From: Bacteroidetes bacterium MED-G13
GTDB lineage: Bacteria; Bacteroidota; Bacteroidia; Flavobacteriales; Flavobacteriaceae
Direction: 5' to 3'
NCBI GenBank assembly: GCA_002457735.1
Contig: NTKO01000001.1
Span: forward strand, 1-64,000
DNA length: 64,000 nucleotides
The notes under the pieces were generated by a model. It made no database searches. It was not told the DNA's origin and was given only the letters and a program-made list of their open reading frames with translations. The position numbers and the translations under genes were made by a program. Of this stretch, positions 49,290 through 60,637 are shown piece by piece (the first letter of the stretch is position 1; each line of letters opens with the position of its first letter).

Positions 49290-50804
49290 ATGCCAATTCC
49301 ATTAGTTAATTCAATTGCTTCGTGGTTCCTTAAAAAAAGAATGCATCAAATTGAATTATTTATAAAATATCCTACAGAAGTTCAAAGCGATGTTTTATCA
49401 AAACTAATTGCAATTGCAAAGAATACAGTAATTGGAGAAAAATATGACTTTGGAAGCATAAAAAATTATAAACAATTTTCTGAAAGAGTTCCAGTGTTTA
49501 GCTATGAACAATTTTCAGACAAAATTGAGTTAGCCAGACAAGGCAAAAAGAATATTTTCTGGCCATCAAAAATTAAATGGTTTGCTAAATCCAGCGGAAC
49601 TACCAATTCTAGAAGTAAATATATTCCGGTGAGTGATGAATCTTTAGAAGATTGTCACTATGCTGCAGGAAAAGATCTCTTGTGTATGTATTTTAATAAT
49701 AACCCTAACTCTCAACTTTTTACAGGAAAAAGTTTAAGGTTAGGTGGCAGCAAAACTCCTTATGAGAAAAATGGTACCTTTTATGGTGATCTCTCAGCAA
49801 TTTTAATTGACAATATGCCATTTTGGGCGGAGTTCAGTAGTACACCCAGTAATAAAACTTCATTAATGGAAGATTGGAATTATAAAATTAATGCAATAAT
49901 AAATGAAACTAAAAATGAAAATGTAACTAGCCTTGCAGGAGTTCCATCATGGATGTTGGTGTTGTTAAATAGAATTTTGAAAGAAACAAATACAAATCAA
50001 ATTTTTGAGGTGTGGCCAAATATTGAAGTTTATTTTCATGGTGGAGTTAGTTTTAAACCTTATTTAAACCAATACAAAAAGTTGATTGGTAAACATGAGA
50101 TGAGATATTATGAAATTTATAATGCTTCGGAAGGATTTTTTGCAATACAATATGAAAATAACTCTGACGAATTATTATTAATGTTAGATTATGGTATCTT
50201 TTATGAATTCATAGAAATGGATAAATATGGAACTAAAGATGAGAGAGTTATTTCTCTGGCTGAAGTGAAATTAAAAACGAATTATGCAATACTAATTACT
50301 ACCAATGCTGGATTGTGGAGATATAAAATTGGAGATACCGTAAAATTTACTTGTTTATCTCCATTCAAAATTATTGTTTCTGGAAGAACAAAGCATTATA
50401 TCAATGTTTTTGGTGAAGAAGTAATTATTGAAAATACCGATAATGTTATTAACAGAATATCTTCAAAATATAATTTAGAACTTGTTGATTATACAGTTGC
50501 TCCAGTATTTATGAAAAATAAAAAAAAGGGTGCGCATGAATGGTTCATAGAATTCAAAACCAAACCAACAGAGAGTATAAATTTATCTGCAATTATTGAC
50601 AGGGAACTAAGACGTGAAAATTCTGATTATGATGCTAAAAGATATAACAATTTTACTTTGAATAAACCAAAAATTACAATTGGAAAGCCAGGTGTTTTTT
50701 TAAAATGGCTTGAAAAAAATAATAAAATGGGAGGACAAAATAAAATTCCCAGATTATCAAATGGTAGAAAGTTTATGGAAAGTATTAAAAAATTAAATAC
50801 TTAA
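49290..50804 (+). CDS. GH3 auxin-responsive promoter family acyl-adenylating-like protein
   Basis: [44 protein letters not shown]. Confidence 0.88.
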   Translation: MPIPLVNSIASWFLKKRMHQIELFIKYPTEVQSDVLSKLIAIAKNTVIGEKYDFGSIKNYKQFSERVPVFSYEQFSDKIELARQGKKNIFWPSKIKWFAKSSGTTNSRSKYIPVSDESLEDCHYAAGKDLLCMYFNNNPNSQLFTGKSLRLGGSKTPYEKNGTFYGDLSAILIDNMPFWAEFSSTPSNKTSLMEDWNYKINAIINETKNENVTSLAGVPSWMLVLLNRILKETNTNQIFEVWPNIEVYFHGGVSFKPYLNQYKKLIGKHEMRYYEIYNASEGFFAIQYENNSDELLLMLDYGIFYEFIEMDKYGTKDERVISLAEVKLKTNYAILITTNAGLWRYKIGDTVKFTCLSPFKIIVSGRTKHYINVFGEEVIIENTDNVINRISSKYNLELVDYTVAPVFMKNKKKGAHEWFIEFKTKPTESINLSAIIDRELRRENSDYDAKRYNNFTLNKPKITIGKPGVFLKWLEKNNKMGGQNKIPRLSNGRKFMESIKKLNT

Positions 50805-52033
50805 GATGCAGCTTTTAGCTTTTCCAAATTAATTCTAGCAATTTGTTCGGTAGCATATTTTCTAGTTACTACTAATTTTTTTGTTTCACTTCCGGGTAAG
50901 CTAAACATTGCATCATTTAATATTTCTTCACATAATGATCTTAGGCCTCGAGCGCCTAGCCCATAGTCAACTGCTTTATCTACGATAAAATCAAGGGCAC
51001 TTTCATTAAATTCCAATTTAATATTATCTAATTCAAATAATTTAACGTACTGCTTAATTAAAGCATTTTTAGGTTTTGTTAAAATATTTAACAATGTATT
51101 TTTATCTAATGGTTCCATGTAAGTAACTACCGGTAAACGACCAATAATTTCAGGGATTAATCCATATTCCTTTAAGTCTTTTGGATTAATATACTTTAAT
51201 ATATTTTTAGAAACTATTGGATTATTTTCGGCACTTTTATATCCGATTACATTTAAATTTAATCTCCTTGAAATATACCTTTCAATTCCAACAAATGCAC
51301 CACCAGCAATAAATAATATATTTTCAGTATTTATTTCAATAAATTTTTGATCAGGATGTTTTCTTCCACCTTTTGGGGGGACATTAACGATTGTTCCTTC
51401 TAATAATTTAAGTAATGCCTGTTGAACTCCTTCGCCAGAAACATCTCTTGTAATTGATGGATTATCACTTTTTCTTGCAATTTTATCAATTTCATCTATA
51501 AAAACAATTCCCTTTTCAGCCTTTTCAACATTATAACTGGCTGATTGTAATAGCTTTGTCAAAATACCTTCAACATCCTCTCCAACATAACCAGCCTCAG
51601 TTAAGACAGTTGCATCTACGATTGCTAAAGGAACATCAAGCATTTTAGCGATTGTTTTAGCAATTAATGTTTTTCCAGTCCCTGTTTGACCAACCATAAT
51701 TATGTTACTCTTTTCTATTTCAATTTCATTTTCAACTTGTTGCGAAATTCTTTTGTAATGGTTATATACTGAAACTGCAATTATTTTTTTCGTATAATCC
51801 TGTCCAATGACATAATCATCCAAAAAAAGTTTTATTTGTTGAGGTTTAATAAGTTTTTGATCCGAACTTTTGTTAGAAATAGATTCCTCAGAATTGTTCT
51901 CTTGAATGATAATCCCATTTGCCTGCTCTATGCATACATCACAAATATGGGCATCAATTCCAGCGATTAAAAGTTTTGTTTGGTCTTTTTTCTTACCACA
52001 AAATGAGCATTGTAAATCTGACTTGGACATCAA
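50801..52033 (-). CDS. clpX: ATP-dependent Clp protease ATP-binding subunit ClpX
   Basis: [10 protein letters not shown] zinc finger, [33 protein letters not shown]. Confidence 0.97.
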   Translation of the reverse strand: MMSKSDLQCSFCGKKKDQTKLLIAGIDAHICDVCIEQANGIIIQENNSEESISNKSSDQKLIKPQQIKLFLDDYVIGQDYTKKIIAVSVYNHYKRISQQVENEIEIEKSNIIMVGQTGTGKTLIAKTIAKMLDVPLAIVDATVLTEAGYVGEDVEGILTKLLQSASYNVEKAEKGIVFIDEIDKIARKSDNPSITRDVSGEGVQQALLKLLEGTIVNVPPKGGRKHPDQKFIEINTENILFIAGGAFVGIERYISRRLNLNVIGYKSAENNPIVSKNILKYINPKDLKEYGLIPEIIGRLPVVTYMEPLDKNTLLNILTKPKNALIKQYVKLFELDNIKLEFNESALDFIVDKAVDYGLGARGLRSLCEEILNDAMFSLPGSETKKLVVTRKYATEQIARINLEKLKAAS

Positions 52034-52035
52034 AT

Positions 52036-52710
52036 TTAATTTTTAGTAAGTATTTCGTCAATCATACCATATTCTAAAGCTTTTTGAGCTTTCATCCAAT
52101 AATCCCTATCACTATCGGCATATACTTTCTCATAATCTTGACCAGTGTGTTTACTTATTATTTTATATAACTCCTCTTTAAGCGAAAGAATTTCTCTTGT
52201 AGTGATTTCAATATCACTTGCTTGACCTTGAGCGCCACCCAATGGTTGATGAATCATTACTCTGGAATGAGTCAACCCACTTCTTTTACCTTTTTGACCA
52301 GCACATAATAACACAGCACCCATTGAAGCGGCCATTCCTGTACAAATAGTTGCAACATCTGGTTTAATAAGCTGCATTGTATCATAAATTCCTAAGCCAG
52401 CATAAACGCTGCCTCCTGGTGAATTAATATAAATTTGAATATCTTTTGAAGAGTCTGTACTTTCTAAGAATAATAATTGCGCTTGAATTATATTAGCAAC
52501 TTGATCATTAATGGCAGTACCTAAAAATATAATTCTATCCATCATAAGTCTTGAGAAGACATCAAATATGGCAATATTCATTTGTCTTTCTTCAATAATA
52601 TTTGGGGTTAAAGCCGAAGGAAACATACTACTGATAATATCATTGTAATATGTACTACTTATGCCCTTTTCTTTTGTTGCAAATTTTTTAAATTCTCTTC
52701 CTAAATCCAT
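52036..52710 (-). CDS. clpP: ATP-dependent Clp protease proteolytic subunit
   Basis: [48 protein letters not shown]. Confidence 0.97.
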   Translation of the reverse strand: MDLGREFKKFATKEKGISSTYYNDIISSMFPSALTPNIIEERQMNIAIFDVFSRLMMDRIIFLGTAINDQVANIIQAQLLFLESTDSSKDIQIYINSPGGSVYAGLGIYDTMQLIKPDVATICTGMAASMGAVLLCAGQKGKRSGLTHSRVMIHQPLGGAQGQASDIEITTREILSLKEELYKIISKHTGQDYEKVYADSDRDYWMKAQKALEYGMIDEILTKN

Positions 52711-52744
52711 GTCTAATGTTTCTGGTTATAAATATAACAAATAA

Positions 52745-54067
52745 TTATGCTTGATATGCCACTTTAATAAACTGATCGTAAGTTAATTTTTTTGATTTAT
52801 ATGAAATATTTTCTTTAAAGAAATTAAGTATTCTTTCTCCACTTAGTTGTTCTGTAAGTCTCTTTACTTCCTCTTTATTGCTCATAACCCTTGCAACTGT
52901 TTGCTCAATATTTTTTTCATCAGCAGAAGATTGACCATATTGCTGCATTTGTATTTTTATTAAATCAGAGGTGTATTTTTTTAAGTCTTCAAAATTAACT
53001 TGCAGATTATTTTCAACAATTATTTTACTTTCAATCAGCTGATATTTCATCCCCTTCTCAGATTTTTCGTACTCCACTTTTGCTTCATCTGAATTAATTT
53101 TTTTATCACTATTTAGTTGAATCCATCTAGTTAGAAAATCTTTTGGTAAATCTATTTTTGTAGAACTAACAAGAAATTCAATTGTGTCATTCATTAATTT
53201 TTGGTTTGTCTGGGTTTGAAATTGTTTTATGAAATCCTCAGATAGTTTATTTTTCATTTGAGAAACATTTTTAACTACATCTTTTCCAAAAATTTTATCG
53301 AATAAATCTGGATTTAGCTTTGCAGGTTCTCTTTCATTTATCTCATTAATTCTGACTTTAACAACTTTCTTAAGCTTTTCTTTATCCGTTGATTCAATTT
53401 TTAATTTTGATGAAATACCTCTGGAATCCTTAAAAATTTTTGAGGCTTGCTCCTCAATTTCTTTTCCAACTGTAAGACCTAAAACTTTTTTTCTAAAAGA
53501 TGGTTTTAAAATATCAGTTTTAAAAACTATAGACTCGTTGATCATATTATCATCTGAGAAAAATGAACCGGCAATTTCATATTTTTCTTTGATTTTGGAC
53601 TTGTTGATCAATTTTCCATATCTATCCTGAATATTTTTAATCTGATCATTTATATTCTTTTTATCAGGGATAATGTCATACTGAATAATCTGTTTTTTGG
53701 GCTTAAAATTTAATTTGAATTTAGGTGAGTAACCAATTTGAAAATCAAAGCTTATGCTGTCTGACGTCCAATCTAAATTGTTGTTTTCGCTTGGTATTGG
53801 TCCACCAAGTAAATCCAATTTTTCATCATTTATAAATTTCTTTAAGCTTGAATCAACTAGCTTATTGATTTCATCAACTTTTACTGCACTTTCATATTGT
53901 TTTTTTATGAGTGATAAAGGAACAAAACCTTTTCTAAAACCTGGAATACTTGCTGTCTTTGAATATTTTTTCAAAACACCAGCAACTTTCTGTTCATAAT
54001 CATCCTTTTCTATGACTATGGTTATTATTCCATAAAGTTTATTTTTTTTTGCTGAGGATATTTTCAT
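52745..54067 (-). CDS. tig: trigger factor
   Basis: VAGVLKKYSKTASIPGFRKGFVPLSLIKKQY; directly upstream of clpP-clpX. Confidence 0.92.
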   Translation of the reverse strand: MKISSAKKNKLYGIITIVIEKDDYEQKVAGVLKKYSKTASIPGFRKGFVPLSLIKKQYESAVKVDEINKLVDSSLKKFINDEKLDLLGGPIPSENNNLDWTSDSISFDFQIGYSPKFKLNFKPKKQIIQYDIIPDKKNINDQIKNIQDRYGKLINKSKIKEKYEIAGSFFSDDNMINESIVFKTDILKPSFRKKVLGLTVGKEIEEQASKIFKDSRGISSKLKIESTDKEKLKKVVKVRINEINEREPAKLNPDLFDKIFGKDVVKNVSQMKNKLSEDFIKQFQTQTNQKLMNDTIEFLVSSTKIDLPKDFLTRWIQLNSDKKINSDEAKVEYEKSEKGMKYQLIESKIIVENNLQVNFEDLKKYTSDLIKIQMQQYGQSSADEKNIEQTVARVMSNKEEVKRLTEQLSGERILNFFKENISYKSKKLTYDQFIKVAYQA

Positions 54068-54132
54068 TTTAAAAGAATTGGTCTGCGAAATTAATCTTTT
54101 TTTAAATGTATCAAAAACAATGATGTTAATAC

Positions 54133-54897
54133 TTAGATGTTTGCTAGTAAATGTCTCAATACATCAAACATATTGTCTCTATGAAGCCAATGACCAGCAT
54201 TTTTAATTTCTATAACCTCTGCATTTGGAAATAAAGAATATATTAGTGAGTGGTCAGATGAATTTATATAGCTAGATTTTTCGCCTTTGAAAAAAAATAT
54301 TCTTTTAAAAAATTTATGAGATGATGAAATCTCTTCTCCGACAATTTCTACATTTTTGGAAAGCGATTCTAAATTGAACCTAATCCCAAACTTATTATTA
54401 GATTTTCTAAAAATACTTTTCATTATAAATCCTCTAATTTCTGGCATAGTTATAGATTTCGAAAGCATCTTCTCGATTTCTTTTCTACGATCAAATTTCT
54501 CTAAATCTATTTTTTTTAAGGCATCGATAATGTGCTGATTATGATTTGGATAGAATTTGGGGGATATATCCATTATGAAAACCCTTGAAATTAGTTCGGG
54601 GTACTTTAAAGAAAACAGCATTGCAGTCTTACCACCCATGGAGTGACCCAAAAGAACAGGTTTGGTAATTTTATAATGTTTGATGTAGTAAAGCAAATCA
54701 TTGCACATGTCGTCATAGTTAAATGATTCTGCATGAAAACTTCTACCATGATTTCTTTGATCAATTAAATGAACTTTAATATTTTTTTTACATAATTCCC
54801 TTGCAACTGAAAGCCAGTTATCACCTGAACCCAAGAATCCATGAAGAATCAAAACTTCTGTAGATGACTCACCTAAAATTTTTGAGTGTAGCAACAT
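54133..54897 (-). CDS. alpha/beta hydrolase (YbfF-like esterase)
   Basis: LHGFLGSGDNW, DQRNHGRSFH, LLGHSMGGKTAM. Confidence 0.9.
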   Translation of the reverse strand: MLLHSKILGESSTEVLILHGFLGSGDNWLSVARELCKKNIKVHLIDQRNHGRSFHAESFNYDDMCNDLLYYIKHYKITKPVLLGHSMGGKTAMLFSLKYPELISRVFIMDISPKFYPNHNQHIIDALKKIDLEKFDRRKEIEKMLSKSITMPEIRGFIMKSIFRKSNNKFGIRFNLESLSKNVEIVGEEISSSHKFFKRIFFFKGEKSSYINSSDHSLIYSLFPNAEVIEIKNAGHWLHRDNMFDVLRHLLANI

Positions 54898-54899
54898 AA

Positions 54900-55613
54900 T
54901 TATGATAAAAAGTACAAATATTTCTTGATTGTTTTTTCTAAACCGTTATATAAGCTCTCACTTATGAGCGCATGTCCAATTGACACCTCTAATAAATTTT
55001 CTATGTTGTCAGCAAAATACTTTATGTTTTTTAATGAAAGGTCATGACCTGCATTAATCCCTATATTCTCTTTGGATATTTTTTCTGCGCAAACTTTGTA
55101 TTTGTCAATAATGGAAAAATTACCAATTAAAAATTCTTTTGCGAATTCTTCTGTATATAATTCCACCCTATCAGGGTTAATTTCTAAGAGTGAATCAATA
55201 TATTTGATTTCAGGATCCAAAAAAATTGAAGTTCTTATACCGTAAGACTTTAATTCATTAATAATATCCTTTAACATGTTTTTATACTTAATAGTATTCC
55301 ACCCAGAATTTGAGGTAATAGCATCTACTTTATCAGGAACTAGAGTTACTTGAGTTGGCTGTACATCAATAACCAATTTCATAAACTTATCAATTGGATT
55401 ACCTTCAATATTAAATTCTGTATAAACCTCATTTTTTAAGGCAAATACATCATCATACTTTATGTGTCTTTCATCGGGTCTTGGATGTATAGTTATTCCA
55501 TCAGCACCAAAACTTTGAATGTCTGCTGCAAAATCGACTATATTTGGTTCATTTCCACCTCTTGAATTTCTTAAAGTAGCTATTTTATTTATGTTAACAC
55601 TTAGCTTAGTCAA
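54900..55613 (-). CDS. pdxJ: pyridoxine 5'-phosphate synthase
   Basis: SVNINKIATLRNSRGGNEPN, GITIHPRPDERHI, GINAGHDL, SIGHALISES. Confidence 0.96.
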   Translation of the reverse strand: MTKLSVNINKIATLRNSRGGNEPNIVDFAADIQSFGADGITIHPRPDERHIKYDDVFALKNEVYTEFNIEGNPIDKFMKLVIDVQPTQVTLVPDKVDAITSNSGWNTIKYKNMLKDIINELKSYGIRTSIFLDPEIKYIDSLLEINPDRVELYTEEFAKEFLIGNFSIIDKYKVCAEKISKENIGINAGHDLSLKNIKYFADNIENLLEVSIGHALISESLYNGLEKTIKKYLYFLS

Positions 55614-55702
55614 TGATAATATTTTAAGTAGATTTATTTGGGCAAAACTAATTTATTTTTACTTAATTTTGAAACTAATAATTTCATTTTTTCCAGATTG
55701 TT

Positions 55703-56575
55703 TTGAAAATCGCCCTTTACACAAAATCTAATTCTACCGAAAATTTTCAGCACATTTTTTCTCTGATCAAAGTTCTTGAAAAGAATAAAATAATTTGTGA
55801 AATTGATGAAAACATGTTTAAATTAATTTCAAAAAATAAAGACTGCAAAATTAATCTCTTAAACACAAGAAAATTTATTCAGCTAGATAAAAGTTTTGAC
55901 TATGTAGTTACCGTGGGAGGAGATGGAACATTTCTGAGAGCTGCAAAAGAAATTGCTGATTTTAATATTCCGATCATTGGAATTAATAAAGGAAGACTTG
56001 GATTCTTAGCTAGCTCGAATATTGAAAATATAGACCAAATAGTAAAAAAACTGGTAAATAAAGAATATGAAATTTCAGAAAGGACTTTGATTGAAGTTGA
56101 AATTGATGGAAGTAAAAAATATGCTTTAAATGAAATAGCTATTAGCAGAAAAAATACTACTTCACTGATATCGATAAAAACAATGATTGATAATCAATAC
56201 TTGAATACTTACTGGGCTGATGGATTAATTATTTCAACTCCAACTGGATCTACTGGATACTCACTAAGTTGTGGTGGTCCAATTATTTTACCTGATGCAG
56301 AAAGCTTAGTTTTTACTCCAATTGCTCCACATAATTTAAATGCTAGACCTCTAGTTGTTCCTGACAATAAAAAAATTGATCTTGAAATCTACAGTCGAGA
56401 GAAAGAATGCCTTTTATCTGCAGATTCAGAAATTTTTTCAATTCCTGTAAAAACAAAGTTATCAATTAATAAATCAAAACATAAATTACAATTAATTGAC
56501 ACTGGTGATTTAGATCCCCTTAACACGCTTAGGGAAAAACTTCTATGGGGAAAAGATAAAAGAACAGAACAATAA
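55703..56575 (+). CDS. nadK: NAD kinase (TTG start)
   Basis: VTVGGDGTFLRAAKE, GINKGRLGFLA, STPTGSTGYSLSCGGPI. Confidence 0.96.
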   Translation: MKIALYTKSNSTENFQHIFSLIKVLEKNKIICEIDENMFKLISKNKDCKINLLNTRKFIQLDKSFDYVVTVGGDGTFLRAAKEIADFNIPIIGINKGRLGFLASSNIENIDQIVKKLVNKEYEISERTLIEVEIDGSKKYALNEIAISRKNTTSLISIKTMIDNQYLNTYWADGLIISTPTGSTGYSLSCGGPIILPDAESLVFTPIAPHNLNARPLVVPDNKKIDLEIYSREKECLLSADSEIFSIPVKTKLSINKSKHKLQLIDTGDLDPLNTLREKLLWGKDKRTEQ

Positions 56576-56611
56576 TACGGTTTCATTTAAGTTTTATGTT
56601 AAAGAAAAAAA

Positions 56612-57304
56612 TTGAAAATTAATCATTTAATATTATTATTTTCATTATTGTGTAATAGTTTATTTTGTCAAATTTATGAAGTTGGCTACATACATGGGAA
56701 ATCTAATTTTATAGGTGATATTGGTGATACTAAATTTATTAATCCATTCCAAAAAGACATAAGTGATAATAATGTTTCAGGCTTTTCACTGAAATGGAAT
56801 AGAAGTCCTAGACATTCAATCAAATTAACTTTTATAAAATCCAATTTAATTGCAAATGATATAAATTCAAAAGACCCCAGGAGAATTGAAAGAGGCTACA
56901 GTTTTTCAACACCAATCTCTGAAGTTTCTGCTGGAATTGAGTTTAATATGCTTGATTTCAACCTTCATGAAGACTATGATATCTTTAGCCCTTACATGTA
57001 TACAGGGATATCCTATTCAAAATTTAATGAAATTTTGTTAGAAGGAGATAATTTTATTTCAGGAAATAAAAAAAATAAATCTTTTGGCATTCCAATGATT
57101 GTTGGCTTAAAAACAAGGATTCTTGAAAAATTTATTTTTTCAATAGAAGGTGGCGCTAGATACTTATTTTCGGATGATATTGACGGAAATTCGTCTTTAA
57201 ATCATAATTTTGGAAATATTAATAACAATGACTGGTATTTTTTTAGTTCTTTAGGAATTTCATACACATTTGGAAGAAGACCATGTTATTGCAATATTAA
57301 ATGA
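56612..57304 (+). CDS. outer-membrane protein, DUF6089-like
   Basis: Beta-barrel-like; YEVGYIHGKSNFIGDIGDT; nadK-uppS synteny; ends ISYTFGRRPCYCNIK. Confidence 0.75.
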   Translation: MKINHLILLFSLLCNSLFCQIYEVGYIHGKSNFIGDIGDTKFINPFQKDISDNNVSGFSLKWNRSPRHSIKLTFIKSNLIANDINSKDPRRIERGYSFSTPISEVSAGIEFNMLDFNLHEDYDIFSPYMYTGISYSKFNEILLEGDNFISGNKKNKSFGIPMIVGLKTRILEKFIFSIEGGARYLFSDDIDGNSSLNHNFGNINNNDWYFFSSLGISYTFGRRPCYCNIK

Positions 57305-58044
57305 TGAAGAAAGTTGAAATTGATAAAAACAAAATTCCTAACCACGTTGCTGTGATAATGGATGGGAATGGAAGATGGGCAAAAAATAAAGGTTTAAGTA
57401 GGGAATTTGGTCACAAGGCAGGCAAAAAAGCGGTAAAAAATATTATTGAAGCATGTATTGAGTTGAATATTAAAAATCTAACTCTCTATGCATTTTCTAC
57501 AGAGAATTGGAAAAGACCAAAATTAGAAATTGATTTTTTAATGGAACTTCTACTGCTTTCTCTAAAAAATGAACTAAAAAATCTCAACAAAAATGATATA
57601 AGATTTACAACAATTGGAACGCTTAAAAAATTACCTAGAAAAATTGGCGATTATCTGATTAAGGTAAAGGAGGAAACTAAAAACAATAAAAGCTTAACCC
57701 TAACTTTAGCATTAAGCTATGGTGCAAGAAGTGAAATAATTGATGTTGTAAAAGAAATTTCTGACAAAGTTAAAAATAATATAATTTCCACTAAAAATAT
57801 TGATGAATCAGTTATAAATGACCATCTTTACACTCGATTTTTACCGGATGTAGATTTATTAATCAGAACAAGTGGTGAAAAAAGAATAAGTAATTTTTTA
57901 TTATGGCAAATAGCATATTCTGAACTATATTTTTCAAAAAAACTATGGCCAGATTTCAAGAAAAAAGACCTGTACAAAGCAATTATTAACTACCAAAGCA
58001 GAGAAAGAAGATTTGGAAAAATCAGTGAGCAAATCAAAAATTAG
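57301..58044 (+). CDS. uppS: isoprenyl transferase (undecaprenyl diphosphate synthase)
   Basis: HVAVIMDGNGRWAKNKGL, LTLYAFSTENWKRP, DLLIRTSGEKRISNFLLWQIAYSELYF. Confidence 0.96.
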   Translation: MMKKVEIDKNKIPNHVAVIMDGNGRWAKNKGLSREFGHKAGKKAVKNIIEACIELNIKNLTLYAFSTENWKRPKLEIDFLMELLLLSLKNELKNLNKNDIRFTTIGTLKKLPRKIGDYLIKVKEETKNNKSLTLTLALSYGARSEIIDVVKEISDKVKNNIISTKNIDESVINDHLYTRFLPDVDLLIRTSGEKRISNFLLWQIAYSELYFSKKLWPDFKKKDLYKAIINYQSRERRFGKISEQIKN

Positions 58045-58055
58045 TTTTAATCAAT

Positions 58056-60602
58056 ATGAAAACATATAGGTTTTATTTAATACTATTTTTACTATTTTTT
58101 GGAAATAAAATTCATCCACAGGACGGTATTGAAAAATATGAAATTGGTGAAATTACTGTTTCCGGTAATACATCTTTTAGCCCATTGACCATTATTACAT
58201 ATTCTGGCCTTGAAAAAGGGGAAAACATTTCGATCCCAGGAGAAAAATTAAGTAATGCTATAAAAAAGCTTTGGGCATCAAACTTATTTAGTTCAGTAAA
58301 TGTTTACAAGAGAAATATCTCTGATAATAAAATTGACCTTGAAATTGAATTATTTGACCTGGCAGAATTGAAAGAATTAGAAATAAATGGTATTAAAAAG
58401 AGAAAAGTTGAAGAGGTTATAAAAGAAAATAAATTACAAATTGGGGTTAAAGTCACCGAAAACTTAATTACAACAACAAAAAATTACCTTGAAAATAAGT
58501 ACAGGGAAAAAGGATTTTTAAAAGCGAAAGTAAATATTTTTTCTGAAGATTATACTGATTCTACAGGCAAGGCAAAAGTAAATATGAAAATTAATATTGA
58601 TAAAGGCCCAAAAATTAAGATAAAAAAAATAAACATCCTGGGAAATGAAAAATTGAGCTATAGAATGATTGAAAAGTCAATGAAAAATACTAAAAGAAAA
58701 AAATTCTACAGGGTTTTTAAGAGATCAAAATATATTCCTGAAGACTTTCAGGAAGACCTTTCTAGTATTATTGAAAAATACAAGGAAAGAGGTTATCGTG
58801 ACGCTAGAATAATTTCTGATTCAATATATGATGAAAATAAAAATGAAATAAATATTGAAATTTCCTTAACTGAGGGTGAAAAGTATTCATTTGGAAAAAT
58901 AGAATATTTAGGTAACACAATTTACACTGATCAACAACTCAATCAAATTCTCAAGATTAAAGAAGGTGACACTTATAATGGTGTTGAGCTTGAAAAGAGA
59001 ATTGCAGATAGATCAGACCCTGATGCTAACGATTTAAGTAATTTATATCAAAACAATGGATACTTATTTTCATCTGTAACACCTGTTGAAGTTAATGCTG
59101 ATGGAAACGAAATAGACTTAGAAATTAGAATAAACGAAGGCAAACCAGCATATTTTAACAAAATTACCGTTGTCGGAAATAATAAAACAAATGACCACGT
59201 AATTTATAGAGAAATAAGAACTCGACCGGGTCAACTGTATAGTAAGGCTAATGTGTTTAGATCTTTAAGGGAACTAGGTCAATTAGGGTTTTTTGATCCT
59301 CAACTTATTACACCTGATTTTAAAAATATTAACCCTACTACTGGAACCGTTGATTTAGAGTATTCACTAGTTGAAACTGGTTCGAGCACCATTGAATTAC
59401 AAGGGGGGTATGGTGGTGGAGGTTTTATTGGAACTCTTGGTTTTTCTTTTAATAATTTTTCTGTGAAAGATATCTTTAAAAAAGAAGCATATAAACCTGT
59501 ACCAATGGGTGATGGGCAAAGATTAGCACTTAGATTGCAGGCAAGTAGATTCTACACAGTAAATAGCTTCAACTTTACTGAACCATGGCTTGGAGGTAAA
59601 AAACCTGTTCAATTTTCTGTTCAACTATCTCAAACCAAGCAATTCATGTTTAATCCCTACAGCTACACAGCTGATAAATCAAGATATTTTAATATTTCAG
59701 GGCTATCGATTGGAATTGCAAAGAGACTAACTGTACCTGATGATTATTTTACCCTTGCTCAATATATTGGATTTCAATATTACGACTTAAATGACTATAG
59801 AACCGGTCTATTTACATTTGGTAATGGTTCTTCCAGTAATTTTTCTTACACAATCGCGTTGAGCAGAAATAACACATATACCGATCCAATTTATCCGACT
59901 GGCGGTTCTAACTTTAGTATTTCAGCTAAGTTGACACCTCCATATTCAGCATTTAATAATGTAGACTATAATGCATTAAAAGAGGAAAGATCAAGTATGG
60001 TTGAAATACTTTCAGAAGATCCAACGAATTCTGATGCGTCTGATAGAATAGCTGATATTGATCAGGAAAGATATAAGTGGCTCGAATTTTATAAAATAAA
60101 ATTTAAAGGGGAATGGTTTACCGCACTCACAGAAAAGCTTGTCTTAAGACCATCCTTTGATTTTGGATTTCTTGGCGCATACAATAATGATAGAGGAATA
60201 ATTCCTTTTGAAAGATTTTTCTTGGGTGGAGATGGAATGGGAATGTATAATCTAGATGGAAGAGAGAATGTACCGCTTAGAGGATATCCAAACTCATCAC
60301 TTTCTACTCAGGATGGAGGCTCTATTTTCAATAAATATTCGTTAGAACTTCGATATCCTATCAGCTTGGGTGAGCAAGCTAAAATTTTTGCTTTATCATT
60401 CATTGAGGGAGGTGCTTCATACAATAGCTTTAGAGATTTCAACCCCTTTTTATTAAACAGATCAGCTGGCGTAGGAATTAGACTTTTTATGCCCCAATTT
60501 GGCTTATTAGGTATTGATTTTGGTCATGGTTTTGATCCTATACCTGGGCAATCAACAAAACATGGATGGGAAACACATTTTATATTTGGACAAAATTTTT
60601 AA
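58056..60602 (+). CDS. bamA: outer membrane protein assembly factor BamA
   Basis: POTRA repeats and C-terminal Omp85 barrel; RFFLGGDGMGMYNLDGRENVPLRGY. Confidence 0.95.
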   Translation: MKTYRFYLILFLLFFGNKIHPQDGIEKYEIGEITVSGNTSFSPLTIITYSGLEKGENISIPGEKLSNAIKKLWASNLFSSVNVYKRNISDNKIDLEIELFDLAELKELEINGIKKRKVEEVIKENKLQIGVKVTENLITTTKNYLENKYREKGFLKAKVNIFSEDYTDSTGKAKVNMKINIDKGPKIKIKKINILGNEKLSYRMIEKSMKNTKRKKFYRVFKRSKYIPEDFQEDLSSIIEKYKERGYRDARIISDSIYDENKNEINIEISLTEGEKYSFGKIEYLGNTIYTDQQLNQILKIKEGDTYNGVELEKRIADRSDPDANDLSNLYQNNGYLFSSVTPVEVNADGNEIDLEIRINEGKPAYFNKITVVGNNKTNDHVIYREIRTRPGQLYSKANVFRSLRELGQLGFFDPQLITPDFKNINPTTGTVDLEYSLVETGSSTIELQGGYGGGGFIGTLGFSFNNFSVKDIFKKEAYKPVPMGDGQRLALRLQASRFYTVNSFNFTEPWLGGKKPVQFSVQLSQTKQFMFNPYSYTADKSRYFNISGLSIGIAKRLTVPDDYFTLAQYIGFQYYDLNDYRTGLFTFGNGSSSNFSYTIALSRNNTYTDPIYPTGGSNFSISAKLTPPYSAFNNVDYNALKEERSSMVEILSEDPTNSDASDRIADIDQERYKWLEFYKIKFKGEWFTALTEKLVLRPSFDFGFLGAYNNDRGIIPFERFFLGGDGMGMYNLDGRENVPLRGYPNSSLSTQDGGSIFNKYSLELRYPISLGEQAKIFALSFIEGGASYNSFRDFNPFLLNRSAGVGIRLFMPQFGLLGIDFGHGFDPIPGQSTKHGWETHFIFGQNF

Positions 60603-60637
60603 ATAAAATAAATTACAACATCAAACGTTAGAAAAAT

